NCBI RefSeq assembly: GCF_019402445.1
Contig: NZ_SRZM01000373.1
Location: forward strand, 1 to 13,627
Reading direction: 5' to 3'
Length of the DNA: 13,627 nt
Source of the DNA: Brachyspira pilosicoli
GTDB lineage: Bacteria > Spirochaetota > Brachyspiria > Brachyspirales > Brachyspiraceae
The notes under the pieces are model-generated. The model was given only the letters and a program-made list of their open reading frames with translations. It was not told the origin of the DNA and searched no databases. Below, in pieces: positions 1 to 7,727 of the stretch (its first letter is position 1; every line of letters starts with the position of its first letter). Both the position numbers and the translations under genes were made by a program.

Positions 1-804
1 TCAATAGATAATAATTTTATAGAAAATAATTTTTATGATAGTTTATTTAATTATTTATTAGAAGATGAAAAAAAAGAAATATTAAAAGATATAAATAAAA
101 AGAATAATGAAATAAATAAAATGCATTTTTATAATATAAGAATAACAGGAAAAATTGATTTACAAAATATAGAAGTAAAAGAAGCAGATTTTAAAGGTTC
201 TATTATTGATGGTGGTTTAATCAATCCTGTTAATTTCAAAGTGAATAAATTCGCCAATCGTGAAAGTGCTTTATTTCTTAAACAGCAGGCTTATGCCAGA
301 AATAATGCCATTGATGCATTAGAATATAAAGCTAAAGAAATTGAATGCCATAAAAATGATTTAATGAAATCAGCAAAAGATATTATACAAAATAAAGAAT
401 ATTCGTTTACTAAAAAAACAAAAGAATTGTATAAAATTGTTGGAGATATAGCTTCAATATATTTAAGCTCACTTTACAGTGATAATGGGCAGAATTGGAT
501 TAAGGCTTTAGGTATGACTATAGCTATAACGGTTATTTGTTTTATAGTTTTTTATATACATATACCTGATTTTTATAATACTAATATAGCTAATTTATCT
601 TGTAATTATAAAAATTTATTCCCAGAGTTAATAAAATATTTTATACCTACCGATTACACACTTTTAATAAAATATGCCGCATCTAGTCTGAATTTGTTAT
701 TAAAAATATTCGGCGTTTTAGTTTATTTTTTAGGAAAGGTGTTGTTTTGGTACGGCTCGGTGCAGACTGTTACTGCGTTTAGGAAGTTCGCTAAAGGGGC
801 TTGA
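1..804 (+). CDS. Pentapeptide-repeat-like membrane protein, 5' end outside window
   Basis: The reading frame is open from the first base of the window, so the true start lies upstream and the internal ATG at 121 is not the start. 267 residues are visible. The first ~40 are charged and Lys/Asn-rich. A short stretch follows with the A/D-F/L-x-x alternation of pentapeptide repeats (ITGKIDLQN, EADFKGS). Next is a helical linker with FANRESALFLKQQA and NNAIDALEYKAKE, a pattern I associate with pentapeptide proteins that carry C-terminal membrane segments. Two hydrophobic segments follow (around MTIAITVICFIVFYIHI and LLLKIFGVLVYFLGKVLFW), and the protein ends in a basic tail, FRKFAKGA. The function is unknown; an inner-membrane protein is likely. 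The last nine codons and stop are one copy of a 29-bp direct repeat. The 3' end faces the antitoxin gene with a 2-bp gap and no terminator between them. Confidence 0.7.
   Translation, partial: SIDNNFIENNFYDSLFNYLLEDEKKEILKDINKKNNEINKMHFYNIRITGKIDLQNIEVKEADFKGSIIDGGLINPVNFKVNKFANRESALFLKQQAYARNNAIDALEYKAKEIECHKNDLMKSAKDIIQNKEYSFTKKTKELYKIVGDIASIYLSSLYSDNGQNWIKALGMTIAITVICFIVFYIHIPDFYNTNIANLSCNYKNLFPELIKYFIPTDYTLLIKYAASSLNLLLKIFGVLVYFLGKVLFWYGSVQTVTAFRKFAKGA
776..804. repeat. 29-bp direct repeat, copy 1 (inside 3' end of membrane protein gene)
   Basis: This copy begins CGTTTAGGAAGTTCG and ends GGGGCTTGA, and is identical over all 29 bases to 1379-1407 at an offset of 603 bp. It encodes the C-terminal FRKFAKGA and stop of the upstream gene. 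It is clearly richer in G and C than its surroundings. Confidence 0.95.
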
Positions 805-806
805 GG

Positions 807-1022
807 TTATTTATTAATTAGATATTTTGAAAGTATTTCGTTGGCTATTTCTGATATTGAGGTTTCTGACTGCTTAGATAAAATTTCTAATTCAGATAAT
901 ATTTTTTTGTCTAAATAAATAGGGGTTTCTATATCTTTGCTTTCAATAAAGAACTTTCCATTTTCAAAATTTGTAATTTTCTGTGCTTTTGAAAAATCAT
1001 ATTCTTTTTTTATATCACTCAT
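807..1022 (-). CDS. brnA: BrnA-type antitoxin (CopG/ribbon-helix-helix class)
   Basis: The 71-residue product begins MSDIKKEYDFSKA. The KKEYDFSKA start is typical of BrnA antitoxins. The C-terminal part (IYLDKKILSELEILSKQ, then SISEIANEILSKYL) looks like a beta strand plus two helices of a ribbon-helix-helix DNA-binding domain. In this family the antitoxin neutralises the BrnT RNase toxin and represses its own promoter. I chose the ATG at 1022 over an upstream ATG at 1067 because it has a strong AGGAGG site 4 bases before it and the upstream one lies inside the toxin gene. The start overlaps the toxin stop by 8 bp, the usual toxin-first order of brnTA, which implies coupled expression. The family assignment rests on motif memory and gene order. 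The gene looks intact although its toxin partner is broken. Confidence 0.75.
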   Translation of the reverse strand: MSDIKKEYDFSKAQKITNFENGKFFIESKDIETPIYLDKKILSELEILSKQSETSISEIANEILSKYLINK

Positions 1023-1317
1023 AATCCCTCCTATTATAGTATTGATTAATTTCATTTTTAGTTGCATATCTTGCTGATATAATTCTTATAATTTCTTCGT
1101 TAGAATTTTTTGTTCTATCTGTATGAACAACAACTGCAATAAATTTTCCTTTAATATTTCCCATTGTAATAAATCTGTCCTCATAATCTGAATGTTCTTC
1201 ATCTTTCATAATGAGGGCGTTTTTATCGGCAAAAACATATATTGCATCTTCAAATGAAATTTTATGTTTTTTAATATTGATAATATTTTTATTATTATCC
1301 TATTCAAACTTTATCAT
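1015..1317 (-). pseudogene. brnT: BrnT-type toxin with in-frame TAG at codon 6
   Basis: Read from the ATG at 1317, the frame gives MIKFE, then TAG (1300-1302), then DNNKN..NIKKHKISFEDA, EEHSDYEDRFITMG and IIRISARYATKNEI. These match the expected layout of BrnT, a small ribonuclease toxin of about 90-100 residues: start F-x-W-D-x-N-K, then KHxISFE, then EERFxxxG, then RIISARxAT. The TAG sits exactly where the conserved Trp (TGG) is expected, so one G-to-A change would explain it. With the stop read through, the product would be 100 residues. The next ATG (1209) would give only 64 residues, lacks a ribosome binding site and loses the N-terminal half. The rest of the frame shows no other damage, so the mutation looks recent, or selected while the antitoxin was kept. 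A sequencing error cannot be excluded. Confidence 0.75.
1026..1032 (-). promoter_or_regulatory. Ribosome binding site of the antitoxin gene
   Basis: The minus strand reads AGGAGGG ending 3 bases before the ATG at 1022. It is the strongest Shine-Dalgarno sequence in the window and fixes the antitoxin start. It lies inside the toxin coding region, so the antitoxin can be translated even if ribosomes stop early on the toxin frame. Confidence 0.8.
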
Positions 1318-1338
1318 AATATTATTTTATATCATTAG

Positions 1339-1355
1339 ACTATAATATCAATAGT
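1339..1355. promoter_or_regulatory. Possible operator upstream of the toxin-antitoxin module
   Basis: There is a 5-bp inverted repeat, ACTAT-N7-ATAGT, 22-38 bp before the toxin start. It overlaps a weak minus-strand promoter candidate (TTGATA at 1346-1351, TAAAAT at 1324-1329, 16-bp spacer). BrnA proteins repress their own operon, so an operator is expected here. In such AT-rich DNA a 5-bp dyad is weak evidence. Confidence 0.25.
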
Positions 1356-1378
1356 ATAAAATAAGCAGATAATTATAA

Positions 1379-1407
1379 CGTTTAGGAAGTTCGCTAAAGG
1401 GGCTTGA
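1379..1407. repeat. 29-bp direct repeat, copy 2 (non-coding)
   Basis: This copy is identical to 776-804, including the former TGA stop. Here no coding frame leads into it: the bases before 1379 show no likeness to the end of the membrane protein gene. It ends 14 bp before the stop of the next minus-strand gene. With copy 1 it brackets the toxin-antitoxin module. Confidence 0.95.
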
Positions 1408-1421
1408 AATATATATAATTA

Positions 1422-3275
1422 CTAAATAATATAATCGTTAGCGATGCTTCTTAGTCTTTTAGCTCCAAGTACATGGAAATGTCTTAGTTTTCTTAATGTT
1501 TCACTAGAGAATGTATTTAATGGCACATAAACTATCTCTACTTTTGTTGTCATTTTAGCAAACTCTTTTAATATGTTTGAAGGCGGAGTAGGGGCAACAT
1601 AACCTAAATATTTATCCACAGAATAAACTATAGCAGTATACAATAATAAATCAGCATAATTTCTCACTATACCGTCTTTTTTAAGTTTAGCATATTCTCT
1701 CCATACATCATACGGAGCTTGCGGAGGCATTAGTGAAGCGTATCCTCCAAAAAAGCATTTTGATATACCAGGACCAACTAAAGTGTTACCTGGCTCTGTT
1801 GAATAAAGTATTAAATCGCTGTCATCATGTGCTTCGCTATACCAAACTATATTCCAATCATAATTTTCATCATGTTCCTCATCAAATATCACAACCATAT
1901 GACCAATATTGCCTTTTATCTTTGGAATCTCTTTAACATATATCTCTTTTTTATAATAATTTCTTATAGTCTCACGCATATCAATACCGTCTTTAATGCT
2001 CACCTTAAAAGGCTCTATTTTTGCTTTATCTTCTGTAAGCATATTTCTAATTTTGTTTCTAAGTATATTCATATGCTTTTCCATAAGCACGTCTTCAGGT
2101 ATATGCGAAAGTAAATTAGTTCTCTTATTCCAAGTGTCAGCCCATTCACCATCATATTTTTCTTTTGGGCGGGTTGTAACATGCACTTTCTTAAAAGAAG
2201 TTTTCCATATATTGTCATATTGATGAAGCTTTATTTTTTTGTCTTTTAATAAGCCCTCCATTCCATTAGTAGCAGGGTCGCGATTTAATTTTATTGTAGG
2301 ATAATCTTCATCTTCATCTGTGTAGTAAGGATAATATTCCATACCTTCCATTACCTCCAAAGCATAATCATTATTAATCATGCACTTTGAAGCTGTAAGC
2401 ATATCTATATAATCAGGAAGAATATAATTGTCTAATATGCATAAGTTTCTTAAATACTTCATCATATTCTTTTGCTGCAACATAGATATAGGGAGTTTGT
2501 ATCTTAATTTAGCCTCTCTAAAAATACTTTCTATAATTTCTATTTTATCAAACTTCTCTAATTCATTATTTCTATATTTCTCATACATATAAGAAGTAAA
2601 TGGAAACTCTCCAAGTACTTTATTTATAGAGTTTTTATGTATATTAAATATTTTATTGTTATCTTCGCTATATTCAATTTTTTCATTATCAGTTTCATTT
2701 TTTTCTTTTTTAAGTAAATTTAAAATATTATCCCAATGCGACATTCCGCAAACAAATAATATCCTTTCATGTTTTTGAGAGATATTAGCTAATTCTCTAG
2801 CCATAAATAATTCTCTCTCTTCATCTGTTTTAGTTTTTACAAATGAATAATTGTTTTTTACTTCACTATAAAAACTTTCAAGCCCAATTTTGTTTAATAA
2901 ATAATCATCAGGCATAAGATAATGAGAGTTAGTGTTTATTGATGTAATATCTTTATCTATTGTATATAACGGAAGCTCTTCATCTATTGAAAGTCTTATA
3001 GCTTCTATAATAGAGTCGCAAGGGTCAATAGGTATATAAACAGCTTCATTTTCTATTTCTCTTATAATTAAGCTAATAAATGGAAGTCTAGCAACAGCAT
3101 TCTTTAGAGATTTATAAAAGTTTAAAGGCTGCTCTATAACTATAGCATCAGGCTTGAAATTATAAAAAGCTTCCCTCACAGCTAGAGCAAAATATACTCT
3201 TGAATGTATAGAGGGAATAGCTAAAATATTATTATATCTTAAAACATTAGAATCAATATTAACTATATTACTCAT
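1422..3275 (-). CDS. Uncharacterised 617-residue protein, TraB/ChaN/Tiki-like N-terminal part
   Basis: I do not recognise the whole protein. Residues ~15-190 follow the pattern of the TraB/ChaN/Tiki/EreA fold: a strand ending in His (ILAIPSIHS, H24), a strand ending in an acidic residue (DAIVIEQP, E48), a helix ERELFMARELANI (~153-165) and a strand-turn VCGMSHWDNIL (~175-185) like the family's V-G-x-x-H motif. In that family such His, Glu and Arg residues form a putative metal-dependent hydrolase site. The remaining ~430 residues match nothing I know. They include an acidic Tyr-rich patch (YYPYYTDEDED, ~314-324), a Trp-rich part and a basic C-terminus. No signal peptide or membrane segment is obvious, so it is probably cytoplasmic. 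It starts 6 bp after the PBP1A stop with no good ribosome binding site, suggesting translational coupling in one operon. The fold assignment is tentative. Confidence 0.5.
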   Translation of the reverse strand: MSNIVNIDSNVLRYNNILAIPSIHSRVYFALAVREAFYNFKPDAIVIEQPLNFYKSLKNAVARLPFISLIIREIENEAVYIPIDPCDSIIEAIRLSIDEELPLYTIDKDITSINTNSHYLMPDDYLLNKIGLESFYSEVKNNYSFVKTKTDEERELFMARELANISQKHERILFVCGMSHWDNILNLLKKEKNETDNEKIEYSEDNNKIFNIHKNSINKVLGEFPFTSYMYEKYRNNELEKFDKIEIIESIFREAKLRYKLPISMLQQKNMMKYLRNLCILDNYILPDYIDMLTASKCMINNDYALEVMEGMEYYPYYTDEDEDYPTIKLNRDPATNGMEGLLKDKKIKLHQYDNIWKTSFKKVHVTTRPKEKYDGEWADTWNKRTNLLSHIPEDVLMEKHMNILRNKIRNMLTEDKAKIEPFKVSIKDGIDMRETIRNYYKKEIYVKEIPKIKGNIGHMVVIFDEEHDENYDWNIVWYSEAHDDSDLILYSTEPGNTLVGPGISKCFFGGYASLMPPQAPYDVWREYAKLKKDGIVRNYADLLLYTAIVYSVDKYLGYVAPTPPSNILKEFAKMTTKVEIVYVPLNTFSSETLRKLRHFHVLGAKRLRSIANDYII

Positions 3276-3281
3276 AAAAAT

Positions 3282-5699
3282 TTAATCAAAAAAAGAATCA
3301 ATAATACTATCAAGATTGCTAGTATCTTCTAAATAAGTATCACAAACATCGCAAGTCTCTTGAGGTATTTTATCTTTTATAAATAAGTCGGTAGTAAGGG
3401 CAGGGCAAGAAGAACTAGGCAATTTCCCACTTCTTGCACACACTTCTAATCTCACAACATTTTCAGGCTGAGAATACCAAGTAGGTTTTATATCTTTTAG
3501 TGCTTCAACCATATATTTACCCCAAATAGGAGCAGCCACTCTTCCCCCCACTTGATGATTGCCAAGAGAATATTTGAAAGAATCAAAACCAATCCATATA
3601 CCAGTAGTAAGTTCAGGAGTGTATCCTACAAACCAAGCATCTTTCCAGTCATTAGAAGTACCAGTTTTACCAGCACCTCTTCTAGTAAATCCAGCCTCAT
3701 ACATAGCACTAGTAGCAGTACCACCTCTAAGTACACCAGCTAATATATCACTAATCATGTAAGCTACTTCTTCGCTCATTACTTGTTTAGCTCCGCCTTT
3801 AAGTGTAATTTCTCTTTTTAATTCCTCTTCAAAGTTATCCATCATAACACCGTATCTGTCTGTAACATATCTTATAAGTATAGGTTCAACCTCTTTTCCT
3901 TTGTTTGCTATAGTAGCAAAACCTGTAGTAAGTTCTAATGGTGTAAATAAACCTGTACCAAGACCTAATGTTAAATCTGGATTAAACATTCTTTTAGACT
4001 TAGCATCATCAGGCTGTGCTTTAAATATAGGCTCTATATATCTTATTGCATTTGTAATACCTACATAATTTACAACATTAACAGTGGCAATATTAAGCGA
4101 AACAGCCAAAGCATATCTTAGGCTAACATCTCCTTTAAAGTTTCCAGAATAGTTTTTAGGTATCCAAACTTTTCCTTCTTCTCCTTCCTCTGGTACAAAT
4201 CCAATAGGAGCATCGCTTACTATAGTTGCAGGGTTATAGTTAGTGATGTCCATAGAAGCAGCATATACAAAAGGCTTAAATGCACTTCCTGCCTGTCTTC
4301 TTGCTTGGGTTGCTCTGTTAAATTGGTTTCTTGGAGTAAAGCCTGAGCCTCCAACCATTGAAACTATATATCCATTTCTTGGGTCTATTGCAACTAATGC
4401 TCCTTCTATTTGACGTGATAATTCTGCCTCATCTGCCTTCATTACTTCCATCATAATGTCATTAACTTCTTCCATACCAAACATATCTGATATGAGTGCT
4501 AAAGAACTTGATGTGTCTTGGTTTAGAAGTGAGCGAACAGATATAGAGAATTTATTTCTTGCCATATTTTCTGGAAGCTCAAATAGTAAAGAAAGCATTT
4601 CTACTTTATCTATAAGCTCTCTATCATAAATAGTGCTTATATCCATAGAACCACCTTCATATTTATCATTATATTCTTTTAAGGCTTCTGTTAATAATTT
4701 TTGTGCAGCTTCCTGTTTTTCTATATCTATAGTAGTATATATTTTTAATCCATCTTCTTTTAATGCTTTTTCTCCGTATTTATCAATCAATTCTCTTCTA
4801 ACATATTCTGTAATATATGGAGCTCGGTCTATTGAAGCACTATAAGCAGTAGAACCTCTTCTTCCTATTTTTCCGCTATAAGAAGCCCAGAATTCTTTGT
4901 AAGCATTATCTGCTTCATCTTTGCTTATAAACTTCAAATCTGTCATTCTTTTTAATACAACTTTATGTCTGCTCATAGATATATTTGGATTATTGATAGG
5001 GGAGTATGTGTTTGGAGAAGGCGGAAGTGTTGCAAGCATGGCACATTCTGCTAAATCCAAATCCTCTACATTCTTATTAAAATAAAATCTGCTGGCTGCC
5101 TGTACGCCGTAAACAGAATGACCAAAAAATATTTGATTGAAATATAATGTTACTATCTCTTCTTTAGTTAATCTCTTTTCTATTTGAAATGTTACCCATA
5201 TCTCTTTTAATTTTCTTATAATAGTTCTTTCTCTAGATTTTAATACTATTCCTCTTGCTACCTGCTGAGTTAGGGTACTTGCTCCTCTCGGTCTTTTGCC
5301 AACTAGCATATTACCAATAGTACCTCTAAATATACCTATTATATCTATGCCGTCATGTTTCATAAAATTATTATCTTCCATAGATATAATTGCTTCTATA
5401 AGATGAGGAGGTAAATCTTTATATTCAACCAAAGCTCTTTGCTCTGAGAAAAACTCTGATATAACTTCGCCTTTTATATCATATATTTTTGTTGGTATTG
5501 TTGGCTTATATAATTCTACCGCTTGAACGTCTGGCTGTCTTATAATATCTGCTATTAAAAAAGCAAATATTAAAGTGCCTATAGAAAATATTACAACTAA
5601 TACTGCTATATATATTTTTATAAATTTATTAAGGTTTACTGTATGGTATTTATTTTTTAAATTAGATAGTTTTGTTTTAAAAAAATCTTTTGCTTTCAA
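3282..5699 (-). CDS. mrcA: Penicillin-binding protein 1A, bifunctional peptidoglycan synthase
   Basis: This class A PBP polymerises lipid II into glycan strands and cross-links the peptides on the outer face of the cytoplasmic membrane. The 805 residues contain one N-terminal membrane anchor (~28-52). The glycosyltransferase 51 domain (~75-250) has catalytic Glu108 in SMEDNNF, RGASTLTQQ (138-146) and a second Glu-rich motif, EKRLTKEEI. The transpeptidase domain (~430-735) has all three active-site motifs: S472-x-x-K475 (GSAFK), S534-L-N536 and K678-T-G-T681. The C-terminus has four cysteines (754, 765, 783, 786) in the C-x-x-SG..C and C-x-x-C pattern seen in many PBP1A tails. The start is a TTG at 5699, supported by AGGAT 6 bases upstream and a promoter at 5735-5762. 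It is the first gene of a probable operon with the uncharacterised gene at 1422-3275. Confidence 0.95.
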   Translation of the reverse strand: MKAKDFFKTKLSNLKNKYHTVNLNKFIKIYIAVLVVIFSIGTLIFAFLIADIIRQPDVQAVELYKPTIPTKIYDIKGEVISEFFSEQRALVEYKDLPPHLIEAIISMEDNNFMKHDGIDIIGIFRGTIGNMLVGKRPRGASTLTQQVARGIVLKSRERTIIRKLKEIWVTFQIEKRLTKEEIVTLYFNQIFFGHSVYGVQAASRFYFNKNVEDLDLAECAMLATLPPSPNTYSPINNPNISMSRHKVVLKRMTDLKFISKDEADNAYKEFWASYSGKIGRRGSTAYSASIDRAPYITEYVRRELIDKYGEKALKEDGLKIYTTIDIEKQEAAQKLLTEALKEYNDKYEGGSMDISTIYDRELIDKVEMLSLLFELPENMARNKFSISVRSLLNQDTSSSLALISDMFGMEEVNDIMMEVMKADEAELSRQIEGALVAIDPRNGYIVSMVGGSGFTPRNQFNRATQARRQAGSAFKPFVYAASMDITNYNPATIVSDAPIGFVPEEGEEGKVWIPKNYSGNFKGDVSLRYALAVSLNIATVNVVNYVGITNAIRYIEPIFKAQPDDAKSKRMFNPDLTLGLGTGLFTPLELTTGFATIANKGKEVEPILIRYVTDRYGVMMDNFEEELKREITLKGGAKQVMSEEVAYMISDILAGVLRGGTATSAMYEAGFTRRGAGKTGTSNDWKDAWFVGYTPELTTGIWIGFDSFKYSLGNHQVGGRVAAPIWGKYMVEALKDIKPTWYSQPENVVRLEVCARSGKLPSSSCPALTTDLFIKDKIPQETCDVCDTYLEDTSNLDSIIDSFFD

Positions 5700-5705
5700 T
5701 TTTTT

Positions 5706-5710
5706 ATCCT
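5706..5710 (-). promoter_or_regulatory. Ribosome binding site deciding the TTG start of PBP1A
   Basis: AGGAT on the minus strand lies 6 bases before the TTG at 5699. The same GGAT-type site precedes other genes here (before 10341, 12017, 13045), which supports TTG as the real start. Confidence 0.7.
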
Positions 5711-5734
5711 AAATGTTTTAAAGTTATTCTATAT

Positions 5735-5762
5735 ATTATAAAACAATTATTCAATTAATCAA
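5735..5762 (-). promoter_or_regulatory. Promoter of the PBP1A operon
   Basis: The -35 is TTGATT (5757-5762) and the -10 is TATAAT (5735-5740), with a 16-bp spacer, on the minus strand. Transcription would start about 7 bp further on and leave a leader of roughly 30 bases before the TTG start. No GC-rich terminator stem was seen between the phosphatase gene upstream and this promoter, so some read-through is possible. Confidence 0.65.
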
Positions 5763-5792
5763 GCATATAAATTTTAATTGATTTTTAAAAAA

Positions 5793-7565
5793 TTATAAAA
5801 TTTTTGTTATTAATAGAGTAATATCATCAAATTGGGCAATCTCATCTCTAAATGTAACAGTTTCTTCTACTATATCATCTAATAATTCTTTAGGTTTATC
5901 ATAATCATTTTTAAGCAGTTCTTTTAACCTATCTTCTCCATAAACTTCATCAAACCTATTGAAAGTATCAGTTACTCCGTCTGTGAATAATACTATTGTA
6001 TCATCTGAAGAATATGATATTTTATTATTTATGTAAGTTTCATTTTTTACAAAGCCTAATGGTTTTCCTTTTGTATGCATTTCTTCTATTATCTTGGTAT
6101 TTGAAGAATCATCTTTTCTAACTAAATATTGAGGTAAATGTCCAGCATTAGAGTAGGTTAAAGTTTTATTTTTTGTATCTATTACAACTAAAAAACAAGT
6201 AACAAACATTCCGTTTTTAGAATCTTCATAAATATGTTTGTTAGTGTATTTTAATATGCTTGCTGGATCATCTATTTGAGAGAAATAAACTCTTAATATA
6301 GACCTTGTCATAGTCATAAAAAAGCCAGCACCTAAACCTTTACCTGATACATCGGCTATAATAAGAGCATATTTACTGCTACTTATTTTTATATAATCAT
6401 AAAAGTCTCCGCCCACGTTTTTGCTCGGTATGCTTATTGCAGCAATATCAAATAAATTATCATTTGGAAAATGTGTTGGAAGTACACTTTTTTGTAATTG
6501 CTCTGTATAGTTAATCTCTTCTGTGAGAGATTCTTTTATTTTAGATTCTTCAGATAAAAGTACATGCATGTAATTTTCACCTAATTGCTGTGCCAACATC
6601 TCTAATAACATTAAGTTACTTAAATTATATGCTTTATTAATGTTTCTTTCTGTGGCACATAAAAAGCCTATTATTTCATCTTTTATGATTATAGGTGCTG
6701 CTATAAAACTTTCTCTTTTATATCTTAATGATTTGTTTGGTTTGAATCTATGGTCTTTAGAAACATTAACCGAATAAACAGCTTTTTTAGTTTTTAATAT
6801 TTCTGCAAGCACATTGTCTTCTACAGTAACCGCACCATATTGTAAAACATCTTCATCAATACCTATTGCAGCTTTAAATTTAAATACTCCATTTTCTTTT
6901 AATATCACTGAAACTCTATGTGCTTCAAAAGCTTCGCATACTATGCTAATATTATTGTTTAATATTTCATCAACTGTTTCGCATCTATTAATGGATATAG
7001 ACATTTCATACAAAGCTGCAACTTCATATGCTCTAGATTGTGCTTTCTCATAATTGATTTTATTAACTAAAGATAAAGATACTAAATGTGCAAAAGATTT
7101 CATTAATACAGTATCTTTTTCTACAAAATTACCATTTTTTTTATTTAATAAAAATATTGCTGCTATATTTCTATTTCTAATTTTTACAGGTACAAATAAT
7201 ATATTTTTTAATTCATCTCCTATCATATCTTTTAGAGGAACGAAATTTGAATCTTCTTTAGGATCATTAGAATATAATGAAGCGGAGGTTGTATAAGCTC
7301 TTACTGCTATTGGTTTATCATTATCTATAATAGAACCAAAAAAATTATTGCCAAGAGGTCCTATAGACATTTCAAAGTTTAGGTTATTTAATTCTGGGTC
7401 TACTAGATATAAAAGTATTGTATTTGAATTCATTACGGCTTTTATTTCAGATATAAGAGTTATTAAACTTTCTTCATAGTCTGTTGAAGAATTCATTTTT
7501 TTTATGATATTAGAAAACACCTCAATTTGTTTTTCAGGGTTATCCATTATTTCATTTATATTCAC
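5793..7565 (-). CDS. GAF-GAF-PP2C serine phosphatase, RsbU/SpoIIE type
   Basis: Proteins of this family dephosphorylate a phospho-Ser/Thr anti-sigma-factor antagonist in response to a signal sensed by their N-terminal domains. The 590 residues contain two GAF-like sensor domains (~15-170 and ~180-335), a short helical linker ending in EQLQKSVLP (~355-363) that is typical just before SpoIIE-type catalytic domains, and a PP2C/SpoIIE domain (~370-590). The metal-binding acidic residues are all present: D387 in GGDFYDY, D405 in ADVSGKG, D529 in LFTDGVTD and D580/D581 in FDDITLLI. SNAGHLP (472-478) is also typical. There is no membrane segment, so it is a soluble cytoplasmic sensor. It starts at GTG (7565), 5 bases after AGAGG. 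Neither an anti-sigma kinase nor an antagonist gene is adjacent, so its partners must be elsewhere. Confidence 0.9.
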   Translation of the reverse strand: MNINEIMDNPEKQIEVFSNIIKKMNSSTDYEESLITLISEIKAVMNSNTILLYLVDPELNNLNFEMSIGPLGNNFFGSIIDNDKPIAVRAYTTSASLYSNDPKEDSNFVPLKDMIGDELKNILFVPVKIRNRNIAAIFLLNKKNGNFVEKDTVLMKSFAHLVSLSLVNKINYEKAQSRAYEVAALYEMSISINRCETVDEILNNNISIVCEAFEAHRVSVILKENGVFKFKAAIGIDEDVLQYGAVTVEDNVLAEILKTKKAVYSVNVSKDHRFKPNKSLRYKRESFIAAPIIIKDEIIGFLCATERNINKAYNLSNLMLLEMLAQQLGENYMHVLLSEESKIKESLTEEINYTEQLQKSVLPTHFPNDNLFDIAAISIPSKNVGGDFYDYIKISSSKYALIIADVSGKGLGAGFFMTMTRSILRVYFSQIDDPASILKYTNKHIYEDSKNGMFVTCFLVVIDTKNKTLTYSNAGHLPQYLVRKDDSSNTKIIEEMHTKGKPLGFVKNETYINNKISYSSDDTIVLFTDGVTDTFNRFDEVYGEDRLKELLKNDYDKPKELLDDIVEETVTFRDEIAQFDDITLLITKIL

Positions 7566-7570
7566 TAAAA

Positions 7571-7575
7571 CCTCT
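7571..7575 (-). promoter_or_regulatory. Ribosome binding site deciding the GTG start of the phosphatase
   Basis: AGAGG on the minus strand lies 5 bases before GTG at 7565. The next in-frame ATG (codon 7) has no comparable site. Confidence 0.7.
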
Positions 7576-7597
7576 ACATATTAGCCGTTTGAAATAG

Positions 7598-7625
7598 ATT
7601 ATATCATAGTGTATTTTATAGTCAA
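7598..7625 (-). promoter_or_regulatory. Promoter of the phosphatase gene
   Basis: The -35 is TTGACT (7620-7625) and the -10 is a perfect TATAAT (7598-7603), with a 16-bp spacer. It is divergent from the rsgA promoter, with 46 bp between the two -35 boxes. Confidence 0.75.
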
Positions 7626-7671
7626 TATATTTGAATATAATATATTTTTCTAAAATAATAATTTTGAAAAA

Positions 7672-7700
7672 TTGACAAATATTTTTATGTTTAGTATTAT
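7672..7700 (+). promoter_or_regulatory. Promoter of rsgA
   Basis: The -35 is a perfect TTGACA (7672-7677) and the -10 is TATTAT (7695-7700), with the ideal 17-bp spacer. This is a housekeeping sigma-70-type promoter. The start site would fall near 7707, giving a leader of about 30 bases. Confidence 0.8.
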
Positions 7701-7727
7701 ATAGTTATATTAATATACTATTATAAT

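Noticed and set aside
121..123. ATG as start of the left-edge membrane protein gene
   Set aside because: The frame is open for 40 codons upstream to the window edge and no ribosome binding site precedes this ATG, so it is an internal Met.
1300..1302. Recoding of TAG as an amino acid in the toxin gene
   Set aside because: No other in-frame TAG is needed in any gene here, and TAG ends the 617-residue gene normally. A nonsense mutation is simpler.
776..1407. Insertion sequence explanation for the 29-bp repeats
   Set aside because: There is no transposase gene, no terminal inverted repeats, and the direct repeat is much longer than usual target duplications.
1733..2223. Three plus-strand open frames of 67-95 codons
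   Set aside because: They lie opposite the 617-residue gene, lack ribosome binding sites and have low-complexity, Ile/Phe/Ser-rich translations typical of antisense reading of AT-rich genes.
3552..4845. Plus-strand open frames of 63-70 codons inside PBP1A
   Set aside because: They are antisense to conserved transpeptidase motifs and Ser/Pro-rich without any family pattern, so they are shadows of the PBP1A gene.
6814..7296. Two plus-strand open frames opposite the phosphatase
   Set aside because: They are antisense to the GAF domains, with no ribosome binding site or recognisable motif.
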